Source: Anaeromicropila herbilytica (GTDB taxonomy: Bacteria > Bacillota > Clostridia > Lachnospirales > Lachnospiraceae). From it: a stretch of DNA of 64,000 nucleotides. The stretch covers positions 768,001 to 832,000 of the forward strand of contig NZ_AP024169.1 in assembly GCF_016591975.1 (NCBI RefSeq). The letters are read 5' to 3'. Below are positions 45,029 to 52,610 of this stretch, one piece after another; the first letter of the stretch is position 1, and each line of letters opens with the position of its first letter. A model generated the notes under the pieces. The model searched no databases. It was not told the origin of the DNA and saw only the letters and a program-made list of their open reading frames with translations. A program made the position numbers and the translations under genes.

Positions 45029-45388
45029 TTACATAATATATTTCTTGATTGCATCAAAGCTTTCTTTACTAATAACATGTTCCATACGACATGCATCTTC
45101 AGAAGCTGTTTTTTCATCTACACCTATACGAATAAGCCAAGAGGACAGTATATCATGTCTTTCGTATATGGTAGAAGCTATTTCTTTTCCTGATTCTGTT
45201 AAGGAAATATAACCGGAATCAGAAACTGTAATATGCCCTTTTTCTCGTAGATTCTTCATAGCAACACTTACGCTGGATTTTTTAAATCCTAACTCGACAG
45301 ATATGTCAATAGCTCTAACGACAGGAAGCTTGCGACTTAGAACAAGAATTGTTTCTAAATAGTTTTCAGCAGATTCATTTATATTCAT
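45029..45388 (-). CDS. DtxR-family iron-dependent repressor (short form)
   Basis: Winged-helix metalloregulator, 119 aa, lacking the SH3-like third domain. The helix-turn-helix is RAIDISVELGFKKSSVSVAMKNLREKGHITV. The metal site reads DACRMEHVIS (Cys100, Glu103, His104) plus His78, the same Cys-x-x-Glu-His pattern as diphtheria DtxR; MntR has Glu in place of that Cys. Fe2+ is therefore the likely effector. It is divergent from the feo genes and is the natural candidate to bind the GTTAG-N6-CTAAC palindromes there. Confidence 0.88.
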   Translation of the reverse strand: MNINESAENYLETILVLSRKLPVVRAIDISVELGFKKSSVSVAMKNLREKGHITVSDSGYISLTESGKEIASTIYERHDILSSWLIRIGVDEKTASEDACRMEHVISKESFDAIKKYIM

Positions 45389-45606
45389 AGATTAACACCT
45401 CTTTTTTGTTAATAGTTCATACTTCTTATAAAATATACGGATTGGACTGAAATTATCAAGTATAGTATATATTTAAACTAGGATGTTTAATTATAATATT
45501 GATTTATAAAAACATTAACAAAGTATACCATATATAACGAATTATATCAAATACACACTTTTATAAAATTGGTAAGTGTTAGTACTAAGAGCATCTGTAA
45601 TGAAAA

Positions 45607-45690
45607 TGAAAATAATTCTCAAAAAAGTTATTGACAAGTAACTATGGTTAGAATATACTAACAGTATAAAGAAATTGAAAACCATTCTCA
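45607..45690 (+). promoter_or_regulatory. feo promoter with one DtxR-type palindrome and two Fur-like boxes
   Basis: A strong promoter, TTGACA (45631-45636), 17-bp spacer, TATACT (45654-45659), carries the palindrome GTTAGAATATACTAAC (45647-45662) over its -10. On each side lies a 15-mer: TGAAAATAATTCTCA (45607-45621) and TGAAAACCATTCTCA (45676-45690). The first differs from the 7-1-7 Fur consensus TGATAATNATTATCA at two positions. Dual iron control is therefore likely. The other part of this 323-bp gap (45389-45600) is AT-rich and unassigned. Confidence 0.75.
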
Positions 45691-45711
45691 ATATATAAAA
45701 ACAGAAAGAAG

Positions 45712-45930
45712 ATGATTCGTATGCCATTATCGATGCTTAAGGTAGGAGAAGCTAGTGAAATTAAAAAAATTGGAGGAAAAGAGGATACCAGAAGATTTTT
45801 AGAAAGCCTTGGTTTTGTAACAGGTGGAATTGTTACTATTGTATCAGAAATGGGAGGAAATATAATCGTTAATATTAAAGAATCAAGAGTTGCAATTAAT
45901 AAAGACATGGCAAATAAGATTATTGTTTAA
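45712..45930 (+). CDS. feoA: FeoA-domain protein (first copy)
   Basis: SH3-like cytosolic protein of 72 aa that assists FeoB in Fe2+ uptake. Recognisable pattern: MPLSMLKVGEASEIKKIGGKEDTRRFLESLGFVTGGIVTIVSEMGGNIIVNIKESRVAINKDMANKIIV. ATG 45712 or ATG 45721 could start it; neither has a strong ribosome site. It is the first gene behind the iron-controlled promoter and is separated by 174 bp from the second feoA. Confidence 0.85.
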   Translation: MIRMPLSMLKVGEASEIKKIGGKEDTRRFLESLGFVTGGIVTIVSEMGGNIIVNIKESRVAINKDMANKIIV

Positions 45931-46104
45931 TAAAATTAATAATTTGTTTATAACGATTAGACGTACTTTAAAAGAAGATGATAGATAATAAGACATCATA
46001 GATTACAAAATATGATTGATAATAAAATATATTGATAGTATTATATCTAAGGTTTCATGTGGTTATGACACATTAGATAGCTAAACATATAGGAGGGTTG
46101 GAAC

Positions 46105-46326
46105 ATGAGAACATTAAAAGAGATTAAATGTGGAGAAACCGTGTTAGTAAAAAAACTAAATGGTGTTGGTCCAGTAAAAAGAAGAATTATGGATATGGGA
46201 ATTACCAAAGGAATAGAGTTATATGTGAGAAAAGTTGCACCGCTTGGTGACCCAATAGAGGTGACAGTTCGTGGTTATGAGCTATCTTTACGTAAAGCAG
46301 ACGCTGAAATGATAGAGGTGGAATAA
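46105..46326 (+). CDS. feoA: FeoA-domain protein (second copy)
   Basis: SH3-like protein of 73 aa: LKEIKCGETVLVKKLNGVGPVKRRIMDMGITKGIELYVRKVAPLGDPIEVTVRGYELSLRKADAEMIEV. The GVGPVKRRIMDMGI and APLGDPIEV segments are the classic FeoA signature, closer to standard FeoA than the first copy. It has a perfect AGGAGG site. Tandem feoA genes before feoB are common in clostridia. Confidence 0.92.
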   Translation: MRTLKEIKCGETVLVKKLNGVGPVKRRIMDMGITKGIELYVRKVAPLGDPIEVTVRGYELSLRKADAEMIEVE

Positions 46327-46339
46327 TTTTTGCTATACG

Positions 46340-46355
46340 GTTAGTATATACTAAC
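46340..46355 (+). promoter_or_regulatory. DtxR-type palindrome upstream of feoB
   Basis: GTTAGTATATACTAAC, a perfect 16-bp palindrome, 13 bp after the second feoA and 107 bp before feoB. A further GTTAG follows at 46360-46364. It matches the sites at 45647 and 49818, suggesting that feoB also has its own iron-controlled promoter. Confidence 0.72.
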
Positions 46356-46461
46356 TATAGTTAGCAAGGGATTAATGTAATGGATACAAAAATTATACCA
46401 ATTCAATAACTATGTTATTAGGAATAAATTAGATGAGCCATTATGGCGAAAGGAGTATCAA

Positions 46462-48633
46462 ATGTCAATTAAAATAGCACTTGCGGGAAATCCAAACTGT
46501 GGTAAGACAACATTATTTAATTCATTAACGGGATCCAATCAGTTTGTAGGTAACTGGCCAGGCGTGACCGTTGAGAAAAAAGAAGGAAAACTAAAAGGAC
46601 ATAAGGATGTCGTTATTATTGACTTACCAGGAATTTATTCTTTGTCCCCTTATACTCTAGAAGAAGTAGTAGCAAGAAACTATCTGATAGGCGAAAGGCC
46701 AGATGCTATACTCAATATTATTGATGGTTCAAATATTGAGAGAAATCTATATTTGTCTACACAATTAATGGAACTTGGAATACCAGTGATCATGGCAGTT
46801 AATATGATGGACATTGTAAATAAAAATGGTGATAAAATACATATTGATAAATTAAGCAAAAAACTTGGTTGTGAAGTTGTTGAAATATCAGCATTAAAAG
46901 GAGAGGGAATCACAGAAGCGGCTGAAAAAGCAGTAAAACTTGCAAGAAATAAAACTGCCACACCTCCAGTTCACGAATTTGCAACAGAAGTAGAAGCGGT
47001 ACTAAATTCAATTGAAGAAAAGATTGGAATGCAGGTATTAGAAGAACAGAAACGTTTCTTTGCAATTAAATTATTAGAGAAAGATGAAAAAATTACAACA
47101 CAATTGAAAGAGGTTCCTAATGTATCCAAGGAAATTGCTCAGATAGAGAATGAAATGGATGATGATACAGAGAGTATTATTACGAATGAAAGGTATATTT
47201 ATATCTCTTCTATTATCAAAGAATGCTATATCAAGAAGAGCAAAGGAAAGGCAACAACTTCTGATAAAATTGACAGAATAGTAACCAACCGATTCTTGGC
47301 ATTACCAATATTCGCAGCAATTATGTTTCTCGTATATTATGTATCTATAACAACAGTAGGAACATGGGCAACCGATTGGGCCAATGATGGAGTGTTTGGC
47401 GATGGATGGAAGTTATTTGGACTTGATGTTCCTAGCATTCCAGCAGTAATTGAATCAGGATTAAATGCAATAGGTTGTGCAGATTGGTTACAAGGGTTAA
47501 TTCTAGATGGAATTGTTGCAGGTGTTGGGGCTGTATTAGGATTTGTGCCTCAGATGCTTATTTTATTCGCTTTTTTAGCATTTTTAGAAGCTTGTGGATA
47601 TATGGCAAGAGTTGCATTTATTATGGATAGAATATTTAGAAAGTTTGGTTTATCAGGTAAGTCTTTCATCCCTATGTTAATAGGTTCCGGTTGTGGAGTT
47701 CCTGGAATCATGGCTTCAAGAACCATTGAAAATGATAGAGATCGTAAAATGACAATTATGACTACAACGTTTATTCCTTGTAGTGCAAAATTACCTATTA
47801 TCGCGTTAATTGCAGGTGCGCTATTTCACGGGGCATGGTGGGTTGCACCAAGTGCTTACTTTGTGGGTATTGCAGCAATTATATGTTCAGGAATTATTCT
47901 TAAGAAAACAAGATTATTTCAAGGTGATCCAGCTCCTTTTGTAATGGAACTTCCAGCTTATCATATGCCAACGGTGGAAAATATAGCAAGAAGTATGTGG
48001 GAAAGAGGATATTCGTTTATTAAAAAAGCTGGTACTATTATTTTACTATCAACAATCGTAGTATGGTTTGCACAAAGTTTTGGTTTTAAAGATCATGGTT
48101 TTGGAATGGTAGAGAATATGAATGATAGTATATTAGCTTCCTTGGGCAACATACTTGCACCAATTTTTACTCCTTTAGGTTGGGGGGATTGGAAGTCAGC
48201 GGTGGCAGCTATCACAGGTTTAGTAGCAAAAGAAAATGTAGTTGGTACATTTGGAGTGTTATTTGGATTTGGTGAAGTTGCTGATAATGGAAGTCAAATA
48301 TGGGGAACTTTAGCAGGAAGCATGACTGCGGTAGCGGCATATTCTTTCTTGGTATTTAACCTATTATGTGCTCCATGTTTCGCAGCAATGGGTGCAATTA
48401 AGAGAGAAATGAATAATACAAAATGGTTTTGGATTGCTATTGGATACCAAACTGGTCTCGCATACCTTGTATCATTATGTGTATATCAAATCGGAACGCT
48501 AGTTACAACAGGTACATTTGGAATTGGTACTATAGTTGCATTTTTATTAATCATTGGATTTGTCTATTTATTAGTAAAACCAAATCAACCAAATCAAACT
48601 GCACAAGTGAGAAAAGCAGCTAGTGCGAAATAA
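46462..48633 (+). CDS. feoB: Ferrous iron transport GTPase-permease FeoB
   Basis: Fe2+ importer, 723 aa. The N-terminal G domain shows G1 GNPNCGKTT (residues 8-16), G2 region NWPGVTVEKKEG, G3 DLPGIYSLSPYTLEE, G4 VNMMD and G5 ISALKGEG. A helical spacer follows, then the polytopic membrane part. It includes the Gate motif FIPMLIGSGCGVPGIMASR with its Cys, and the second repeat with PCSAKLPIIALIAGA. Complete. Iron-regulated sites lie upstream, and a structured RNA region with a small Cys-rich gene follows. Confidence 0.96.
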   Translation: MSIKIALAGNPNCGKTTLFNSLTGSNQFVGNWPGVTVEKKEGKLKGHKDVVIIDLPGIYSLSPYTLEEVVARNYLIGERPDAILNIIDGSNIERNLYLSTQLMELGIPVIMAVNMMDIVNKNGDKIHIDKLSKKLGCEVVEISALKGEGITEAAEKAVKLARNKTATPPVHEFATEVEAVLNSIEEKIGMQVLEEQKRFFAIKLLEKDEKITTQLKEVPNVSKEIAQIENEMDDDTESIITNERYIYISSIIKECYIKKSKGKATTSDKIDRIVTNRFLALPIFAAIMFLVYYVSITTVGTWATDWANDGVFGDGWKLFGLDVPSIPAVIESGLNAIGCADWLQGLILDGIVAGVGAVLGFVPQMLILFAFLAFLEACGYMARVAFIMDRIFRKFGLSGKSFIPMLIGSGCGVPGIMASRTIENDRDRKMTIMTTTFIPCSAKLPIIALIAGALFHGAWWVAPSAYFVGIAAIICSGIILKKTRLFQGDPAPFVMELPAYHMPTVENIARSMWERGYSFIKKAGTIILLSTIVVWFAQSFGFKDHGFGMVENMNDSILASLGNILAPIFTPLGWGDWKSAVAAITGLVAKENVVGTFGVLFGFGEVADNGSQIWGTLAGSMTAVAAYSFLVFNLLCAPCFAAMGAIKREMNNTKWFWIAIGYQTGLAYLVSLCVYQIGTLVTTGTFGIGTIVAFLLIIGFVYLLVKPNQPNQTAQVRKAASAK

Positions 48634-48743
48634 AGCGTTTCACACCCTTGATTTATATGTCGCCAGAGGCGACGGATGGGAGCTAGTGTGAAATAAAATG
48701 ACATTTCACACGTTGAATTTAGGCCTGCGAGCGAGTCGCAGGC
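48632..48743 (+). ncRNA. Structured intergenic RNA with competing hairpins after feoB
   Basis: Within 112 nt: TTTCACAC (48638-48645) can pair with GTGTGAAA (48686-48693), enclosing a GTCGCC-AGA-GGCGAC hairpin (48659-48673). The same GTGTGAAAT strand can instead pair with ATTTCACAC (48702-48710). A third stem GCCTGCGA/TCGCAGGC (48723-48743) ends 13 nt before the next ribosome site. The first 51 nt recur at 50765-50815. No T-run follows, so it is not a simple terminator. Confidence 0.55.
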
Positions 48744-48769
48744 TGCCAACTAAAAATGGAGGTAATAAT

Positions 48770-48907
48770 ATGGGAACAGTAATCGTTGGAGTAATCGTAG
48801 TAGCAATTGTTGGAACATCCTTAGCCACAATGGTAAGGGATAAGAAGAAGGGAAAATCAATACAATGTGGTAATGATTGTAAACATTGCGGTGGCGGTTG
48901 TCACTAA
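48770..48907 (+). CDS. FeoB-associated Cys-rich membrane protein
   Basis: A 45-aa peptide: one membrane helix (TVIVGVIVVAIVGTSLATMV) followed by a basic stretch and a Cys cluster CGNDCKHCGGGCH at the end. This is the pattern of the small FeoB-associated proteins found after feoB in Firmicutes. ATG 48770 has a TGGAGG site 8 bp before it; a longer frame from 48698 would read through the RNA hairpins and is rejected. It could deliver or receive Fe2+ at the membrane. Confidence 0.87.
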   Translation: MGTVIVGVIVVAIVGTSLATMVRDKKKGKSIQCGNDCKHCGGGCH

Positions 48908-48988
48908 AGTTCTAGATAGTAAAGATAATGGAAAAAAGATAAGCTATATTGCTTCATAATGAACGAAAAAGTGAAATGGAGGAAGTGA

Positions 48989-49486
48989 ATGAAAACTCAT
49001 CTGAATAAAAAAGAATCAAAGGAACAATTGAACGTACAGGACACAATTGGTTATCAAAGAACGAAAATGCAAAAAGACATGATTATACAAAGGCTTAAGG
49101 AAAGAGGATGTCGTATTACTAAGCAGAGATTACTTATTGTTGATATCATTCTAGAAAATGAATGTTCTTGCTGCAAAGAAATACATTTTCGTGCATCGGG
49201 TATAGATCCTGGTATTGGTACTGCAACCGTATATCGATTAGTCAATACACTAGAGGAAATAGGAGCGATAAGTCGAAAAAATATGTATAAAGTAACATGT
49301 GAAGAACGTTGTTCTAGAGAAGAACTGTATACCATTGTTTTAGATGACGATACAACCTATCAATTATCGAAGCAAACATGGAATGATATAATTAAGGCAG
49401 GGCTTGAATCTTTTGGATATCTTAAAAATCAAAATGTAGCTTCTTTAGTAGTAAATGACTATGAACTTGAGTTGGCTAGTTGTTAA
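48989..49486 (+). CDS. Fur-family-like regulator without the usual metal-binding domain
   Basis: A 165-aa protein. Residues 28-105 form the Fur winged helix: LKERGCRITKQRLLIVDIILE, then GIGTATVYRLVNTLEEIGAISRKNMYKV. Real Fur proteins continue with a His-rich HHHDH segment and CxxC zinc site. Here that part is replaced by a short tail with scattered cysteines (Cys104, Cys108, Cys165) and no such motif. A GGAGGAAG site precedes the ATG. It may bind Fur-box-like DNA without classic iron sensing. It sits inside the iron block. Confidence 0.75.
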   Translation: MKTHLNKKESKEQLNVQDTIGYQRTKMQKDMIIQRLKERGCRITKQRLLIVDIILENECSCCKEIHFRASGIDPGIGTATVYRLVNTLEEIGAISRKNMYKVTCEERCSREELYTIVLDDDTTYQLSKQTWNDIIKAGLESFGYLKNQNVASLVVNDYELELASC

Positions 49487-49817
49487 AAAATCAGTACAAA
49501 AGAGGTGCTTCACATTACTGTAAAGGCGGAATGATTAACAAATAGGAATTAATTATTGGCTGATATTTCGTAGACTCAAATATTGTTCTTAACTAGATAA
49601 AATTAATGTTAGAGTGAGTGTAGATTGCTATATACATATGAAATTATATCTAAAAACTTAGAAACTCATAAAGTTATATGAATAATTAATATGATATATC
49701 GAATAATAAATTAATAAAATGATAATTAAATAGCATTACGTTCAAATTATTATGGAAACACTATTAATGAATAATATGTGTTTCAATATTAATTTATATA
49801 TATTTTTTTAACTTTAG
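49487..49817. other. AT-rich intergenic stretch
   Basis: About 330 bp of very AT-rich DNA between the Fur-like gene and the operator at 49818. I see no gene, strong hairpin or recognisable RNA here. Confidence 0.5.
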
Positions 49818-49833
49818 GTTAGTTACAACTAAC
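49818..49833 (+). promoter_or_regulatory. DtxR-type palindrome upstream of the DUF3793/DUF2325 pair
   Basis: GTTAGTTACAACTAAC, with 7-bp arms GTTAGTT/AACTAAC, 31 bp before the start codon. It is the third member of the palindrome set in the iron block. Confidence 0.72.
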
Positions 49834-49864
49834 AGTAAAATAAAATTAAAAAGAGGTAATATAC

Positions 49865-50461
49865 ATGGCTCGACACATGAATGAGAAAGAATTTGAAAGG
49901 TTACTAGCAGTTCAATGCGCACCATTACTAATCGGCATAAAAATATCAAGTACAGTAATATTAGACGTAAAAGATGTAGACCTAGTAGTTAAGATGTTTG
50001 ATAGATCGACTATTTCATACTATAAACTTTATCAGAATGATGAAAAATTAATTTTACTATTATATCGAAAAAATGATCTAATCACATACCTAAATAAACT
50101 GGAAGTTCGGGATGCCATGATTCAATTTGGATATCATCAATATGATTTAAGAAATATTTTAAAAGAATTTTCAAAAAGATATTGCATTTATATGATGAAT
50201 AAAGAAATTTTCCCTCATGAATTAGGACTTATACTAGGGTATCCAGTTCATGATGTGATTGGGTTTATGCAGAATCAAGGTAGAAATTCTTTGTATTCAG
50301 GGTATTGGAAAGTATATGACGATTTAGCTAAGGCACTTCTTATATTTGAAAGTTATGGAGAGGCTAAAAAGATAGTGTTACAGATGCTATCGGAAGGTAT
50401 GAGCATTCCTTATATTATACATCAATATAAATCAAAAGAACGAAAGGTAGGAATCATATGA
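49865..50461 (+). CDS. DUF3793 family protein
   Basis: Soluble protein of 198 aa. The sequence shows the DUF3793 pattern: LAVQCAPLLIGIKISSTVIL near the start, LLLYRKNDLITYL, GYHQYDLRNILKEFSKRYC and FPHELGLILGYPVHDVIGFMQNQGRNSLYSGYWKVYDD in the middle. The family has no assigned reaction. It overlaps the next gene by 4 bp, so the two are translationally coupled, and an iron-block palindrome precedes it. A role in iron or heme stress is inferred from this context only. Confidence 0.75.
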   Translation: MARHMNEKEFERLLAVQCAPLLIGIKISSTVILDVKDVDLVVKMFDRSTISYYKLYQNDEKLILLLYRKNDLITYLNKLEVRDAMIQFGYHQYDLRNILKEFSKRYCIYMMNKEIFPHELGLILGYPVHDVIGFMQNQGRNSLYSGYWKVYDDLAKALLIFESYGEAKKIVLQMLSEGMSIPYIIHQYKSKERKVGII

Positions 50462-50745
50462 GCGTTGTAATTATTGGAGGGCATGATCGAATGGTCTGTC
50501 AATATAAAAAGTTATGCAAGAATTATAATTGTAGAGCGAAGGTCTTTACACAGATGACAGCTAATTTTAGAGAACAGATAGGCACACCTGATCTAATCGT
50601 ATTATTTACAAATACAGTATCACATAAGATGGCCAAAAGTGCTATTTCGGAAGCTCAAAAGAACAATGCTGAATTGATTCGCTGCCACACAAGTAGCAGT
50701 AATGCATTAGAAGAAATATTAAAAGAACGAATCTTATTTCAGTGA
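50458..50745 (+). CDS. DUF2325 family protein
   Basis: A 95-aa Rossmann-like protein: MSVVIIGGHDRMVCQYKKLCKNYNCRAKVFTQM, then PDLIVLFTNTVSHKMAKSAISEAQKNNAELIRCHTSSSNALEEIL. The IGGH start and the NxVSHxM segment are typical of DUF2325. Conserved cysteines at 15, 20 and 25 could hold a metal or redox centre. It is coupled to the DUF3793 gene. Confidence 0.82.
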   Translation: MSVVIIGGHDRMVCQYKKLCKNYNCRAKVFTQMTANFREQIGTPDLIVLFTNTVSHKMAKSAISEAQKNNAELIRCHTSSSNALEEILKERILFQ

Positions 50746-50764
50746 TTGATAGAGATATAGTGAC

Positions 50765-50815
50765 AAAGCGTTTTGCACCCATGATTTGTACGTCGCCAAA
50801 GGTGACAGATGGGAG
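50765..50815 (+). repeat. Second copy of the 51-nt structured repeat
   Basis: Matches 48632-48682 at 43 of 51 positions (AAAGCGTTT...CACCC, GATTT, GTCGCC, GATGGGAG). The GTCGCC-AAA-GGTGAC hairpin keeps pairing through a G-U change, and CCCAT/ATGGG forms a lower stem. It starts 20 bp after the DUF2325 gene, as copy 1 starts immediately after feoB. Confidence 0.7.
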
Positions 50816-50833
50816 AGATAATTGATAATTAAG

Positions 50834-50878
50834 CTTCGCAGTCTAAATCAAGTATAAACTGAACTTTAAACTGCGAAG
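50834..50878. terminator. Hairpin downstream of the DUF2325 gene
   Basis: Arms CTTCGCAGT (50834-50842) and ACTGCGAAG (50870-50878) around an AT-rich loop. No clear T-run, so termination is only possible. The remainder of this gap to 51038 shows nothing else. Confidence 0.45.
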
Positions 50879-51038
50879 TATAAGCAATGATTAGAGTGTC
50901 ACAAATTCCTATTTCATGTTTCTTGATATCAATATGAAAATACATGACGTATTGGAATTCGAAAAAATCCAGTAGAATGCACACGATAAAGTTTAGCGCA
51001 TTTATATAATAAAAGTTCTATGTATTAATTTAGTTTTT

Positions 51039-51800
51039 TTACAACATAGCTGTCATTCCGCCATCAATAAAGATTGTTTGCGCGGTAGTATAAGTGCATG
51101 CATCAGAAGCAAAATAGATTAAAGCACCATTTAATTCACCTTCTTTACCAAATCTCTTCATAGCGGAGCGATTCTTTAATATAAGAGAACCTTCTGCTTC
51201 CAACATACCGTCCGTCATTTCTGTTTCAAATACTCCTGGTCCAATTGCATTTACTGTAACATTATAAGGAGCAAGTTCAGCAGCCATTGCTTTTGTTAGA
51301 TTAATAACTCCACCTTTAGCAGCAAAATATCCAATCTGAGATGGACCTGCTTGAATACCACCTACTGAGGCTATATTAATTATTTTTCCATATTTTTGTT
51401 CCATCATAGTATGACTAACTTCTCGAGTCATAAGAAACACTGCCTTTAAGTCTGTATCAAGAACTTTATCCCATTGTTTCGTAGTGTGATCATGGATTCC
51501 AGCTGAGAATTCACATACACCAGCATTATTCACAAGGATATCAATTTGACCAAATTTTTCTTTAATAGAGCTCACTGCTTTTCTTATACTATCTTCATCT
51601 GTAACATCACATTCCACAGGAAAGCATGTACCACCGCTTTCTTCAATACTATTTGCAAGTTCTTTAAGCTTATCTAAGCGACGTGCTAAGATTGCAACTG
51701 AGGCACCTTGCTCTGAGAGAGCCTTTGCAAATTGTTTTCCTAATCCAGATGAAGCTCCAGTAACAATAGCTACTTTTTCTTTCAAATCAAATGAAATCAT
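51039..51800 (-). CDS. Short-chain dehydrogenase/reductase
   Basis: Classical SDR of 253 aa. The NAD(P)-binding motif is TGASSGLGKQFA, the structural NNAG is in ILVNNAGVCEF, and the catalytic set is Ser in NIASVGGIQAG, Tyr/Lys in YFAAKGG. The C-terminal ends FASDACTYTTAQTIFIDGGMTAML. An upstream in-frame ATG at 51815 overlaps the GGAGG site, so ATG at 51800 is used. Substrate unknown; similar to gluconate or 3-oxoacyl reductases. Divergent from a MarR gene. Confidence 0.9.
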   Translation of the reverse strand: MISFDLKEKVAIVTGASSGLGKQFAKALSEQGASVAILARRLDKLKELANSIEESGGTCFPVECDVTDEDSIRKAVSSIKEKFGQIDILVNNAGVCEFSAGIHDHTTKQWDKVLDTDLKAVFLMTREVSHTMMEQKYGKIINIASVGGIQAGPSQIGYFAAKGGVINLTKAMAAELAPYNVTVNAIGPGVFETEMTDGMLEAEGSLILKNRSAMKRFGKEGELNGALIYFASDACTYTTAQTIFIDGGMTAML

Positions 51801-51895
51801 AATTAGTTCCTCCATATCTAGAATTATTTAAAATGCATTGTCCAATGTAGTAGAGTATATTACACAGAGAATAATATAACGTAAGTAATAAATTG

Positions 51896-52036
51896 TATTA
51901 CCTTGGTAATATAATTTTAACTCTAATCTCAATTTATGTCAATAAAGAACAGATTACATAGAATTCTTTAATGGTAATAAAAATAATAATTATTATTAAA
52001 ATAATAGTTGTCATTTGTTAACTAATATGTTAGAAT
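51896..52036. promoter_or_regulatory. Divergent control region between the SDR and MarR genes
   Basis: A palindrome TATTACC-TT-GGTAATA (51896-51911) lies on the SDR side and may be the MarR binding site. On the plus strand TTGTCA (52008-52013), 17-bp spacer, TAGAAT (52031-52036) forms the MarR-gene promoter. An AT palindrome (AATAATAATTATTATT, about 51983-51998) lies between. Confidence 0.6.
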
Positions 52037-52110
52037 CTCATTAATACAAATTACATCATATGAGAATGAAATGTTTACAAATTTGAGATTTTCAATAGGA
52101 AGGAGAGCAG

Positions 52111-52575
52111 ATGGAGGAGATTAAGTTAGAGCAGTTAGTATTGAATATGGTCAATTTTCATCACATCTTCGAACAAGAATTTACTAGATTAATACCAGAA
52201 ATCAATAATTCTGAAATATCACCACTTCTTTCGAAGATATTGAATGAGATCCATAATGAGGGTATAACAACTGCATCTAGGATAAGTAAAAGTTTAGATC
52301 TGTCAGTGCCAAATACGAGTCGTAGCATAAACAAACTATATAAACTTGGTTATATTCAAAAAGAACAAGACAAAAAGGATAGAAGAATTGTTTATCTTAC
52401 CTTATCTATTAAAGGGTTAGAACTTATGAGACAGTATCTTATAATCTATCAAGAACAATTTATTAAAAGATTGGTTGTATTATCCGAACAAGAGATTGAT
52501 GAATTAAATCACTCATTTGAAACAGTCAAGACGCATTTTATAAAAATGAGGGATTTAAATAATAACAAATTTTGA
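52111..52575 (+). CDS. MarR-family transcriptional regulator
   Basis: Winged-helix regulator, 154 aa. The DNA-binding core is GITTASRISKSLDLSVPNTSRSINKLYKLGYIQKEQDKKDRRIVYLTLSIKGLEL, with the beta-wing DKKDRR typical of MarR. The GGAAGGAG site is close to the ATG. It is followed 35 bp on by a chemoreceptor, probably in one transcript, and is divergent from the SDR gene. Confidence 0.9.
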   Translation: MEEIKLEQLVLNMVNFHHIFEQEFTRLIPEINNSEISPLLSKILNEIHNEGITTASRISKSLDLSVPNTSRSINKLYKLGYIQKEQDKKDRRIVYLTLSIKGLELMRQYLIIYQEQFIKRLVVLSEQEIDELNHSFETVKTHFIKMRDLNNNKF

Positions 52576-52610
52576 AATGACATAAGACATATTACTTGGA
52601 GGCGAATCAT

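Noticed and set aside
48698..48907. Longer form of the small Cys-rich protein beginning at 48698
   Set aside because: Its first 24 codons run through the GC-rich hairpin, and a strong ribosome site and typical family start lie at 48770.
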